Source: JAWLGW01 sp964569055 (GTDB lineage Bacteria > Planctomycetota > J058). Taken from it: 12,456 nucleotides of DNA. Location: contig CAZMSZ010000217.1 of NCBI GenBank assembly GCA_964569055.1, positions 1 through 12,456 on the forward strand. The letters are read 5' to 3'. The notes beneath the pieces were generated by a model, which searched no databases, was not told where the DNA came from, and was given only the letters and a program-made list of their open reading frames with translations. A program made the translations under genes and the position numbers. Below are positions 5,431 to 12,456 of this stretch, in pieces; position 1 is the first letter of the stretch; each line of letters starts with the position of its first letter.

Positions 5431-7197
5431 ATGCAGCTCACCTCCCCTCGCCTTCACCCCGCCGGATTCCTGGCGCTCGCCCTGGCGTTGCCCGCCTTCG
5501 CCGCCGAGCCGGCCCCCGCGATCACGCCCGACGAGATCACCGAGCACGTGCGCTACCTCGCCGACGACGCCCTCGAGGGGCGCGGCACGGGCAGCCCCGG
5601 CGAGCGCCTGGCCGGCGACTACCTCGCGGAGCGGCTGGCCGGCTACGGCCTCGAGCCCGCGGGGGAGGACGGCACGTTCTTCCAGGCGTTCGAGGTGGCC
5701 GGCCGCCCCACGGTCGAGGAGGGGGCCGCCCTCACGATCCGCTTCGGGCAGTGGGAGCGCGCCTTCGCGCGCGGCGCCGACTGGCAGCTCCTGGGCTCGT
5801 CGGGCTCGTTCGCGGGGAGCGCCCCCCTGGTGTTCGCGGGCTACGGGGTGACCGACCCCGAGCGCGGCTACGACGACTACGCCGGGCTCGACGTCAAGGG
5901 CAAGGCGGTGCTCGTCCTGCGCCACGAGCCGCGCGAGGAGGACGGGATCGGGCGCCACTCCACGTTCGTGGTCAAGGCGGCCAACGCCGAGGCGCACGGC
6001 GCGGTGGCGCTCCTGGTCGTGACCGACCCGCGCCACCACGCCAAGGACGAGGGGCTGGTCCCGTTCGGCGGCGGCGAGGAGGGCGCCGGGATCCTGGTCG
6101 CGCACGTGCGGCAGGGGCTGATCGAGGCCATGTTCCGGCTGCAGGGGCGCAGCCTGCTCGAGACGCAGGAGGCGATCGACCGCGAGCTGAAGCCTCGCTC
6201 GTTCGCGCTCGACGCCACGCTCGAGGCCAAGGCCGACGTGAAGCGCGAGGTGGTCACCGCCCGCAACGTGATCGCGCGCCTCCCCGGGAGCGACCCCGCG
6301 CTGGCGCACGAGGTGGTGGTGATCGGGGCCCACTACGACCACGTCGGCCGCGGCCACGACGGCGGCAGCCTGGCGCGCGCCGTGGGCGAGATCCACAACG
6401 GGGCCGACGACAACGCGTCTGGGACGGCGGGGCTGCTGGAGCTGGCGCAGCGCTTCGCCCCCGAGCGCCCGCGCCGCACGCTCCTGTTCATCGGCTTCTC
6501 GGGCGAGGAGCGCGGCCTGCTCGGGAGCGCGCACTTCGTCGAGCACCCCACCGTGCCGCGCGAGTCGATCGTCGCCATGCTGAACCTCGACATGATCGGC
6601 CGCCTCGGCGCCAAGCCGCTCGAGGTGGGCGGCGTCGGGACCAGCCCGGCCTTCGAGGCGCTGGTCGAGGAGGTGTGCCGGGCCGAGGGGCTGAAGGTCC
6701 AGCTCGACCCGAGCGGCTACGGCCCGAGCGACCACGCCTCGTTCTACGCGGCCGAGATCCCGGTGCTGTTCTTCTTCACCGGCCTGCACGAGGACTACCA
6801 CCGCCCGAGCGACGACGTCGAGCGCCTCGACGCCGCGGGGGCCGCCCGGGTGGCGCGCGTCGCCGCGGCCTGCGCCCGCGCGATCGCCGACGGCGAGCGT
6901 CCGGCCTACGTCGCGGTGCGCCGCGAGCGCGCCCCGCGCGTGCGGGTCGGGATCCGGCCCGCGCAGGGCGAAGACGTGAAGGGCGTGAAGGTGCAAGACG
7001 CCCTGCCGGGCGGCCCCGCCGCCAAGGCGGGGATCACGGCTGGCGACGTGATCGTGAAGATCGGCGACACGGACGTCGACGGCCTCCGCAGCCTGCTGCG
7101 CGCCCTCGGCGCCCGCAAGCCCGGTGAGAAGGTGGACGTGGTCGTGCAGCGCGGCGACGAGCGCGTGACCCTGACGCTCGAGCTGGTCGGCCGGTAG
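5431..7197 (+). CDS. Exported M28 zinc aminopeptidase with PA and PDZ domains
   Basis: Product of 588 residues. Domains in order: a signal peptide (1-24, hydrophobic core AGFLALALALPAFA, signal peptidase I site before AEP); a helical N-terminal part; a protease-associated (PA) insert at about 130-230 (FAGYGV, GKAVLVL, GAVALLVV); the M28 catalytic core at about 270-490; and a C-terminal PDZ domain at about 503-588 (GGPAAKAGITAGDVIVKIG). All zinc-centre residues are present: H301 in GAHYDH, D327 in GADDNASG, catalytic E359 with ligand E360 in SGEE, D387 in NLDMIG and H457 in DYHRPSD. It is predicted to trim peptides in the periplasm or outside the cell, with PA and PDZ helping substrate selection or complex formation. 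The ATG has GAGGA (5417-5421) nine bases upstream and leads directly into the signal peptide. It converges with the macroglobulin gene, ending 25 bases from its stop. The organisation is a common one for exported M28 peptidases; the substrate is unknown. Confidence 0.94.
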   Translation: MQLTSPRLHPAGFLALALALPAFAAEPAPAITPDEITEHVRYLADDALEGRGTGSPGERLAGDYLAERLAGYGLEPAGEDGTFFQAFEVAGRPTVEEGAALTIRFGQWERAFARGADWQLLGSSGSFAGSAPLVFAGYGVTDPERGYDDYAGLDVKGKAVLVLRHEPREEDGIGRHSTFVVKAANAEAHGAVALLVVTDPRHHAKDEGLVPFGGGEEGAGILVAHVRQGLIEAMFRLQGRSLLETQEAIDRELKPRSFALDATLEAKADVKREVVTARNVIARLPGSDPALAHEVVVIGAHYDHVGRGHDGGSLARAVGEIHNGADDNASGTAGLLELAQRFAPERPRRTLLFIGFSGEERGLLGSAHFVEHPTVPRESIVAMLNLDMIGRLGAKPLEVGGVGTSPAFEALVEEVCRAEGLKVQLDPSGYGPSDHASFYAAEIPVLFFFTGLHEDYHRPSDDVERLDAAGAARVARVAAACARAIADGERPAYVAVRRERAPRVRVGIRPAQGEDVKGVKVQDALPGGPAAKAGITAGDVIVKIGDTDVDGLRSLLRALGARKPGEKVDVVVQRGDERVTLTLELVGR

Positions 7198-7222
7198 GCG
7201 CCGCTCGCGTACGAGTGACGCG

Positions 7223-10200
7223 CTATCGCCCCCGATACAGGTCCAGCAGCCCCTGGCCTGCGAGCACCTTCAGCTCGAGCCCCGGCGCGTAGGCGACCTG
7301 CTCGGCGCAGTAGTAGGGATAGATCGACGCGGGGGCCGCGCCGAAGTGGCCCGCCACCACGGCGCGCGCGGGCAGACGCAGGTGCAGGGGCCGCGCGGGT
7401 GGGGTGGCCCAGTACAGCTCGAGCCGGCCGTCGCGGAGCACGTGGTGCGTGACCCCGGCAGGCTCCAGCGCCTTCTCCACGCCGTCCGCGAGCTCGAGCC
7501 CCGCCGGGAACGGGACGACCGCGGTCACCTGCCCCGCCACGGGGCGGGCGGCCGGCGTGATCTCGACGCCGACGCTCACCGCCTCGCCCACGTGCACCTG
7601 CGCGGGGAGCGAGGTGGTCAGCGCGTAGGGCGCCTCGGGCGAGGACGCGGGGCGGGCGAGCTCGTAGGAGCACGCGAGCTGATAGTCGACCTCGTCGGCC
7701 CCCTGGACCGCGAGCCGCAGGCTGACGCTCTTGCCGGGCTGGAGCGCGAGCGGGCGGGTCACCGTCAGCGGACGGTCGCGCGTGGGCTCGATCAGGCCGC
7801 GGGCCGGCCCCTCGCTGGTCTCGAGCGTCACGAGCACCGGCGCGCGCGAGGGGGGCGGGTCGGCCAGGCGGGTGAGCGCGCGCACGGCCTGCGCGGTCGA
7901 CTGCGTGCCGTCCCAGCCGCCGGTGGGGTGCCGCATGGCGCACAGCGCGCTCAGCGCGTCGCGGGCGGCCTCGCGCTCGCCGGCCGCCGCGAACGCCACC
8001 CCCGCCAGGGCGGTCGTCTCGACGGTGAGCTGGTGCTGCCACGACGCCATGAGCCCGCGCCCCTCGCTCGAGATCGCGCCGCTGTCCGGGTCCCGCGCCG
8101 CGCGCAGGGCCTCCACCAGCTCGCGCAGGAGCTGCTCGCGCGCGGGCAGGTCCGTGGGCCACGGGCTCTGCCAGGCGGCGACGCAGTTGGCGAGGACCGC
8201 CCGCTCGTAGGCGGTGCGCGGCTCGAGCCGCAGCCCGCGCGCGGCGCCCGCCCAGCACAGCCCGGCCTCCTCGGCGCCGAGCGCCGCGAAGGTGGCCTCG
8301 AGCCCGCTCACCTGCCGATCGTCGAGCCAGTCGAGCGCGCGCTGCAGCTCGAGCGCACCCCGCCCCTGGAACAGCCGGCCGTAGTGAGCGAGCTGCACCA
8401 CCCCCATGGCCGTGTACGCGGGGGTGGGCTCCTCGCCCGGGAACAGCCCGAACCCGCCCGAGGGGTGCTGGAACGTGAGCACCCGCCGGAAGCCCACCTC
8501 GGCCAGCTCGTGCGCCCGCTCGAGCACGGCCGCGTCGGCGCCGCGCTCGAGCAGGCAGGACAGCACGACCAGGTTGGGGTAGTTGGTCGAGGTCGTCTGC
8601 TCGAAGCAGCCGTAGGGCTGGACCAGCAGGCTCTCCACGCCCGCGGTCGCGCCGCCGATCACCGGCCAGGAGGTGACGCTCGCGCGCGCCCGCACCGAGC
8701 CCGGCGTCGCGCCGGCCGGGATCGAGAACGAGGCCTGCGCCCCCGCGCCCAGCCCCGAGACGCCCTGCACCGCCACGACCGCGGACGGGCGTACCACCAG
8801 GGCATGGTCCTGCACCTCGCGGAACCCGCCGCCGGTGGTCACCACGCGCAGCCGCGTGTGCTCGGCCGCGGTCCGCGCCCAGAACACGAACTTGTGGGTG
8901 CGCGCGCTCCGCCGCGGGTCGACCTCGACCCGCGTCCGCCCCTCGGGCTCGAGCCCGGGGGTGGCGGCGACCTCGAGCGTGAGCCGCTCGTCGCCCGAGA
9001 CGGTGGCGTACAGCTCGAGCCGATCGCCCACGTGCGCGTGGCGCGGGACCTTCAGCTCGGTGTGGAACGTGCCGCGCGGCTCGAGGCGCGCCGTCCCGAC
9101 CACCGGCAACATGCGCCCGCCCACGTTCGCCAGCCCCTGCGCGACCACGACCAGGTCGGTCGCCTGGTGGCCGAGCCGCAGGCGCAGGCGTCCGCTCCCC
9201 GCGCTGGCGTCGAGGCGCGGCGCCCAGGCCAGCGTGTCGCGCGCGTCGAACGCGCGGGCGGGGACCCGCACCTCCTGGGGCAGGCGCTTCGCTCCCGCGC
9301 CGAGGTCGGGCGCGGCCAGCCGGGCCTGCGCCGAGGCGATCCGCTCGAACCGCGCGGCTCGCACCTGCCGGGGCAGCGTGGCCCGCGTGTAGGGCGCCCG
9401 CTCCAGCAGCCGGTCGAGCGCGGTGGCGCGGGCGCGCGTCTTGGGCTCCCCGAGCGTCGCGCCGAACATGACCACCGTGGCCTGGGGCGCGCGGCGCGCG
9501 ACGGCCGCCCCCTGCAGCGGCCCGGCCAGCGCGTCCGTCAGCGGCAAGCCCTCGGGCGGGTAGGCGTAGGCGGCGCGCACCAGCAGCAGCGCGTCGCGGC
9601 GGGCGCGGGCCTCGGCCCCCTCGGCGAACAGGTCGCCGCCGCCCGCCACCAGCCCGTCGACGTGAGGCTGCAGCAGCGCCCGCGCCGCGAGGTCGCTCGC
9701 CAGCGCGCTCGCCCCGGCCGCGGCGCCCGAGTGGAACACCGCCAGCCCCAGCTCGGCGGGCACGGCGGCTGCGCCCCGGTCCACCTCGAGGTCGAGGGTG
9801 ACCTCGCCCCCGGGGACCGCGTCGCCCTCCACGCGCACCAGCCGCAGCGTCAGCGGCCAGCGCTCGCCGAGCAGCACGGCCGCGCGCGCGTAGGCCCGCC
9901 CCTCGCGAACGACCACCACGTGCGCCACCTCCAGCTCCTCGCCGGCGGGGAACGTCGCCGTGGCCTCGCCCTCCTCGCGCAGCCGGACCTCGGACGACTC
10001 GGCGCCGCGCGCGCGCAGGAGGTGGACCTCGGCCCTCCCCGCCTGCCCGCGCACGTGGACCCGCAGCGAGCGCTCGACGCGCTCGAGCCGCAGCGCGACC
10101 GGGTGGCCGGTGGGCCCGGGGAGCGGGAACGTGCGCCTCACCCCGGCCGGGCGGTCGATCCGCACCGTGTAGCGCCGCCCCGCCGCGTAGTCGACGAGCA

Positions 10201-11059
10201 CGGCGGCCCGCCCGGCGCGGTCGGCGCGGAACGTGGCCACGCAGGCGCCCGTCTCGTCGAGGACGCGCCCCTCGCAGGCGGTGGGCCGCCCCTGCCCGTC
10301 GCGCAGCAGCAGCCCGAGCCGCTGCTCGCCGGGCAGGATCGCCCCGCCCTCGGGGAAGGCGTCGAGCCAGCCGACCGAGCTCGAGACCACGACCGGCGCC
10401 GCGACCGCGGCCCGCTTGGCGGAGCGCCCCCGCCCCAGCTCCAGGCCGACCGCCAGGTGCCCGCCGGCGCGCGCCTCCTCGGGGATCGGCACGCGCACCA
10501 CGGCCCGTCCCTCCCCGTCGGTCGGCCCCGCCGTCCCGCTCGTGACCAGCTCGCCGAAGGTGGCCCGCCAGCGCAGCTCGCGCCCCGCCAGCGGGCCGCC
10601 GTCGAGGTCGCGCGCCCGGAAGGCGGCGATCACCGCGTCGCCCGGGTAGTGCACGTCCTCGAGCACGCGCAGCGAGAGGTCGAGCTGGGGGATCGCCACG
10701 TCGAACAGCTCGAGCGGCGCCGCGTGGAGGAGCGCGCCCGTGGGCCCCGTGGCCTCGATCCGATAGGCGCCGCCCGCCCACTCGAGGTCGAGCGGGAAGG
10801 CGCCCGCGTCGTCCGCGCCGCCGGCCCGCAGCTCGGCCGTCGCGACCGCGGCCCCGCTCGGTCCGCGCAGCGCGAGCTTCAAGGCGAGCCCCGCCGCCTC
10901 GGGGCCGCGGTGCACGCGGAACCACACCGTCTCCCCGAGGCGGTAGCTGGGCTTGTCGGTCTGGACGTGGACGAACGGGAGCGGGGCGGCGACGGCCGGG
11001 GCCAGCGGCAGCGCGGCCAGCAGCAGCGCAGGCAGCGCGGTGACGAACGGGCGGTGCAT
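7223..11059 (-). CDS. Bacterial alpha-2-macroglobulin with intact thioester, exported
   Basis: Product of 1278 residues, shorter than the about 1650 of the E. coli YfhM type. A signal peptide (about 1-25) ends in APAVAA with no cysteine after it, so it is not a lipoprotein by this reading. An MG2-type domain follows (VQTDKPSYRLGETVWFRV, 32-49), then a series of beta-sandwich macroglobulin domains, an A2M-type segment at about 715-765, and the thioester motif GCFEQ with C818 and Q821. A helical thioester domain follows (to about 1090, with repeated GG[F/W]G/D segments such as GGWDGTQSTAQAV), and then a C-terminal beta-rich region. Family role: the thioester covalently traps proteases that cut a bait region, protecting the cell envelope. 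I could not locate the bait region. The ATG at 11059 is chosen because it precedes the signal peptide; no ribosome site is visible and an in-frame GTG at 11152 is less likely. No penicillin-binding protein 1C gene, its frequent partner, is in the window. Confidence 0.9.
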   Translation of the reverse strand: MHRPFVTALPALLLAALPLAPAVAAPLPFVHVQTDKPSYRLGETVWFRVHRGPEAAGLALKLALRGPSGAAVATAELRAGGADDAGAFPLDLEWAGGAYRIEATGPTGALLHAAPLELFDVAIPQLDLSLRVLEDVHYPGDAVIAAFRARDLDGGPLAGRELRWRATFGELVTSGTAGPTDGEGRAVVRVPIPEEARAGGHLAVGLELGRGRSAKRAAVAAPVVVSSSVGWLDAFPEGGAILPGEQRLGLLLRDGQGRPTACEGRVLDETGACVATFRADRAGRAAVLVDYAAGRRYTVRIDRPAGVRRTFPLPGPTGHPVALRLERVERSLRVHVRGQAGRAEVHLLRARGAESSEVRLREEGEATATFPAGEELEVAHVVVVREGRAYARAAVLLGERWPLTLRLVRVEGDAVPGGEVTLDLEVDRGAAAVPAELGLAVFHSGAAAGASALASDLAARALLQPHVDGLVAGGGDLFAEGAEARARRDALLLVRAAYAYPPEGLPLTDALAGPLQGAAVARRAPQATVVMFGATLGEPKTRARATALDRLLERAPYTRATLPRQVRAARFERIASAQARLAAPDLGAGAKRLPQEVRVPARAFDARDTLAWAPRLDASAGSGRLRLRLGHQATDLVVVAQGLANVGGRMLPVVGTARLEPRGTFHTELKVPRHAHVGDRLELYATVSGDERLTLEVAATPGLEPEGRTRVEVDPRRSARTHKFVFWARTAAEHTRLRVVTTGGGFREVQDHALVVRPSAVVAVQGVSGLGAGAQASFSIPAGATPGSVRARASVTSWPVIGGATAGVESLLVQPYGCFEQTTSTNYPNLVVLSCLLERGADAAVLERAHELAEVGFRRVLTFQHPSGGFGLFPGEEPTPAYTAMGVVQLAHYGRLFQGRGALELQRALDWLDDRQVSGLEATFAALGAEEAGLCWAGAARGLRLEPRTAYERAVLANCVAAWQSPWPTDLPAREQLLRELVEALRAARDPDSGAISSEGRGLMASWQHQLTVETTALAGVAFAAAGEREAARDALSALCAMRHPTGGWDGTQSTAQAVRALTRLADPPPSRAPVLVTLETSEGPARGLIEPTRDRPLTVTRPLALQPGKSVSLRLAVQGADEVDYQLACSYELARPASSPEAPYALTTSLPAQVHVGEAVSVGVEITPAARPVAGQVTAVVPFPAGLELADGVEKALEPAGVTHHVLRDGRLELYWATPPARPLHLRLPARAVVAGHFGAAPASIYPYYCAEQVAYAPGLELKVLAGQGLLDLYRGR

Positions 11060-11153
11060 GGGGAGAGGGCTCGGGAGCGAGGCGCGCCCTTCTTCCACGC
11101 CGAACAGGGCCGCGGCGTTCCCGCCAGCGCGACCTCGCCGCCTGACGCTCACC

Positions 11154-11190
11154 GTGAACGCGTTGACGCGCCCGCGTCAGCGGCTAGGCT
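11154..11190 (+). promoter_or_regulatory. Promoter with overlapping palindromic operators for the zinc-ribbon gene
   Basis: TTGACG (11163-11168) and TAGGCT (11185-11190), 16 bases apart, make a plausible sigma-70-type promoter with a start near 11197, leaving a short leader. Two dyads overlap the -35: GTGAACGCGTTGAC (11154-11167, symmetric at all but one base pair, with perfect core AACGCGTT) and TGACGCG-CC-CGCGTCA (11164-11179, a perfect 7+7 repeat with a two-base centre). A repressor bound here would block the promoter, and it could also reach the divergent macroglobulin gene that starts at 11059. Confidence 0.5.
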
Positions 11191-11212
11191 ACGCCGGACC
11201 GCGGAGGTGCCC

Positions 11213-11569
11213 ATGGAGTGCTCGGCCTGCCAGGGGAACATGACGGAGCTGACGCTCGACGGAGTGGTGATCGACCGCTGCGATCGCTGCGCCGGGGTGT
11301 GGCTCGACGCCGGCGAGGCCGACTCGCTCGTGAAGAAGACGCCCACGCCGCGCGAGGCGCTGCAGAAGAAGAAGCTCGAGCTGCTGCGCCAGTGGAAGGT
11401 GGCCGCGGTCGACCCCCGCGAGGTCGATCGGGCCTGCCTGCGCTGCGGCAAGAACCTGCTGCGGGTGAACTACAAGGACATCCCCGGGCTGCAGGTCGAC
11501 AAGTGCCCGGCCGACTGCGGCATGTTCCTCGACAAGGGCGAGCTCGAGAAGATCCGCCTGATCGACTGA
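11213..11569 (+). CDS. Two-repeat TFIIB-type zinc-ribbon protein
   Basis: Product of 118 residues with two copies of the zf-TFIIB-type ribbon. Repeat one has C3-C6 and C23-C26 followed by AGVWLDAGE (27-35). Repeat two has C75-C78 and C98-C102 followed by CGMFLDKGELEKI (102-114). A basic, helical linker of about 40 residues lies between them. Each ribbon should hold one zinc. Bacterial members are common but poorly characterised; nucleic acid or protein binding is a guess from fold. The spacing C98-PAD-C102 has one residue more than the usual two between cysteines. The ATG has GGAGG (11203-11207) five bases upstream. It probably forms a two-gene operon with the methyltransferase, which starts eight bases after its stop, and is controlled by the operator-rich promoter just upstream. 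Confidence 0.88.
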   Translation: MECSACQGNMTELTLDGVVIDRCDRCAGVWLDAGEADSLVKKTPTPREALQKKKLELLRQWKVAAVDPREVDRACLRCGKNLLRVNYKDIPGLQVDKCPADCGMFLDKGELEKIRLID

Positions 11570-11576
11570 GGCGCGG

Positions 11577-12254
11577 GTGGAGCGCCGCCCCGAGCCCGAG
11601 CTGATGGACGACCTCGCGCAGGCGCGCGCCTACGCCGAGGCCGACTTCGCCGCGGCCGACCAGGCGCTCGTCGAGCGGTTCGCCGCCGCGTTCGGGCCGC
11701 TCGCAGGGCGGGTGGTCGACCTCGGCTGCGGCCCCGGCGGGATTCCGCTCCGCCTCGCGCGCGCCCTCCCGCAGGCGACCGTGATCGGCGTGGACGGCGC
11801 GGCCCCCATGCTGGCGCTGGCGCGCGCGGCGCTCCGCGCCCCCGAGGCCGCCGAGGCCGCGCGCCGCGTGACCCTGCTCCGGGCCCACCTCCCAGCCCTC
11901 CCGCTCGCCCCCCACTCGGCCGACGCGGTGTTCAGCAACAGCCTGCTCCACCACCTCGCCGACCCGCTCGACCTGTGGTGCACCGCCCGCGCCATCGCCC
12001 GCCCCGGCGCGCCCGTGTTCGTGTGCGACCTGTTCCGGCCAGCCTCGGAGGCCGAGGCCCAGCAGATCGTCGACGCCGCCGGCAGCTCCGCCGACCCGCT
12101 CCTCCGCCGCGACTTCTACTGCTCCCTCCTCGCCGCCTACACCCCCGACGAGGTCCAAGCCCAGCTCGCGACCTGCGGCCTCGTGGGCGCCCTCGAGGTG
12201 AGCACGATCAGCGAGCGCCACCTGCTGGTGAGCGGCCGCGTGCCGGGCGGCTGA
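11577..12254 (+). CDS. Class I SAM-dependent methyltransferase
   Basis: Product of 225 residues with a single Rossmann-type methyltransferase domain. Motif I is VVDLGCGPGG (46-55). The acidic residue after strand two is D73 (IGVDGAAPM). The motif IV region is FSNSLLHHLADP (119-130), where HH is typical of small-molecule enzymes of this group. The N-terminal LMDDLAQARAYAEADF stretch is a familiar lead-in for a widespread uncharacterised subfamily. No substrate-specific feature is visible. The start is GTG at 11577, with GAGG (11568-11571) overlapping the stop codon of the zinc-ribbon gene, so translational coupling is likely. A later ATG at 11604 would shorten it by nine residues without harming the fold, so the exact start is not certain. 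Cytosolic. Convergent with a possible partial gene at the right edge. Confidence 0.87.
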   Translation: MERRPEPELMDDLAQARAYAEADFAAADQALVERFAAAFGPLAGRVVDLGCGPGGIPLRLARALPQATVIGVDGAAPMLALARAALRAPEAAEAARRVTLLRAHLPALPLAPHSADAVFSNSLLHHLADPLDLWCTARAIARPGAPVFVCDLFRPASEAEAQQIVDAAGSSADPLLRRDFYCSLLAAYTPDEVQAQLATCGLVGALEVSTISERHLLVSGRVPGG

Positions 12255-12278
12255 AGTCCCTTGGAGTGAGACGCGTGC

Positions 12279-12301
12279 GCCACGCGGCTCGCGCCCGTGG
12301 C
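12279..12301. terminator. Short inverted repeat past the methyltransferase gene
   Basis: GCCACG (12279-12284) and CGTGGC (12296-12301) pair across an 11-base loop, between the methyltransferase stop (12254) and the stop of the possible minus-strand partial gene (12307). It is symmetrical in position as a bidirectional terminator, but short and without a T-run. Confidence 0.3.
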
Positions 12302-12306
12302 AGAGA

Positions 12307-12456
12307 TCAGAGATCGAAGAGGCACTTGGGCCGTGGGGCGGAGTCCGAAAGCACCTCTACCTGACACACCACCAGGAACGAGGCGGGGTGGTCGCAGGCG
12401 TGGCGCGCGCCGCTCGACCACGTCGGCGCACGACAAGAGCAGCGCCACGCCTGCGA
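12307..12456 (-). CDS. Possible C-terminal fragment of a gene cut by the contig edge
   Basis: The minus frame ending at the TGA at 12309-12307 gives 49 residues, of which the last about 30 (HACDHPASFLVVCQVEVL then SDSAPRPKCLFDL) look like a genuine beta-strand-containing protein end with codon use like the neighbours. I do not recognise the family. The first about 20 codons lie inside a perfect terminal inverted repeat and may be a fold-back artefact, so only 12307-12405 is worth considering. It could also be non-coding. Confidence 0.3.
   Translation of the reverse strand, partial: SQAWRCSCRAPTWSSGARHACDHPASFLVVCQVEVLSDSAPRPKCLFDL
12392..12456. repeat. Perfect 14-bp inverted repeat at the extreme right edge
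   Basis: TCGCAGGCGTGGCG (12392-12405) is exactly complementary to CGCCACGCCTGCGA (12443-12456), whose last base is the last base of the window; 37 bases lie between. A repeat that ends exactly at the contig end suggests a fold-back (chimeric) read or an assembly break at a hairpin rather than a biological element. Confidence 0.7.

Noticed and set aside
3344..5851. Plus-strand frame of 835 codons across the hydrolase, FIST and peptidase genes
   Set aside because: It spans three real genes in wrong frames or antisense, with Arg/Ala/Gly-rich sequence only.
6906..10925. Minus-strand frame of 1339 codons beside the macroglobulin gene
   Set aside because: Low-complexity Arg/Ala/Gly translation in a shifted frame of the macroglobulin gene; only the frame ending at 7223 has a signal peptide, domains and the thioester.
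7346..11212. In-frame extension of the zinc-ribbon protein back to 7346
   Set aside because: Antisense to the macroglobulin gene; the ribosome site and promoter just before 11213 define the real start.

Overview
This is a very GC-rich bacterial window, most likely a metagenomic contig that ends at both window edges. The M28 exopeptidases, the thioester alpha-2-macroglobulin, the stand-alone FIST protein and the two-repeat TFIIB-type zinc-ribbon protein are the kind of content seen in Planctomycetota, Myxococcota and related environmental lineages. No taxonomic marker gene is present, so the phylum is an inference. I see no mobile element, no CRISPR array and no convincing tRNA or rRNA.

Left third (1-2117): no protein gene. 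After about 80 bases of G/C homopolymer at the contig edge, the minus strand of about 81-1631 has the character of one very large structured RNA of about 1.55 kb. It ends in a long GAGA-capped hairpin followed by a T-rich tail. Many short perfect helices on this strand are capped by GNRA or UUCG tetraloops. Several helices pair only on the minus strand because they contain G-U wobbles. The predicted 5' end pairs with the predicted 3' end just ahead of the terminator. I recognise no known RNA family in it, and this is the main candidate for an undescribed system.

Middle and right (2118-12254): seven complete protein genes, six of them forming three head-to-head (divergent) pairs. They are a cytosolic M28 peptidase (-) with a dienelactone-hydrolase-like enzyme (+), a FIST sensory protein (-) with an exported PA-M28-PDZ aminopeptidase (+), and an exported thioester alpha-2-macroglobulin (-) with a TFIIB-type zinc-ribbon protein (+). 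The last is followed by a coupled SAM methyltransferase (+). Convergent gene ends are separated by inverted-repeat terminator-like DNA (3934-4099) or by only 25 bases (7198-7222). The exported peptidase and the macroglobulin, a trap for foreign proteases, are tail-to-tail neighbours and both are predicted to act outside the cytoplasmic membrane. Beyond that I see no single pathway joining these genes.

Right edge (12255-12456): the last 150 bases may hold the C-terminal end of a minus-strand gene. The terminal 65 bases fold back on themselves as a perfect 14-bp inverted repeat touching the last base, so this edge should be treated with caution.
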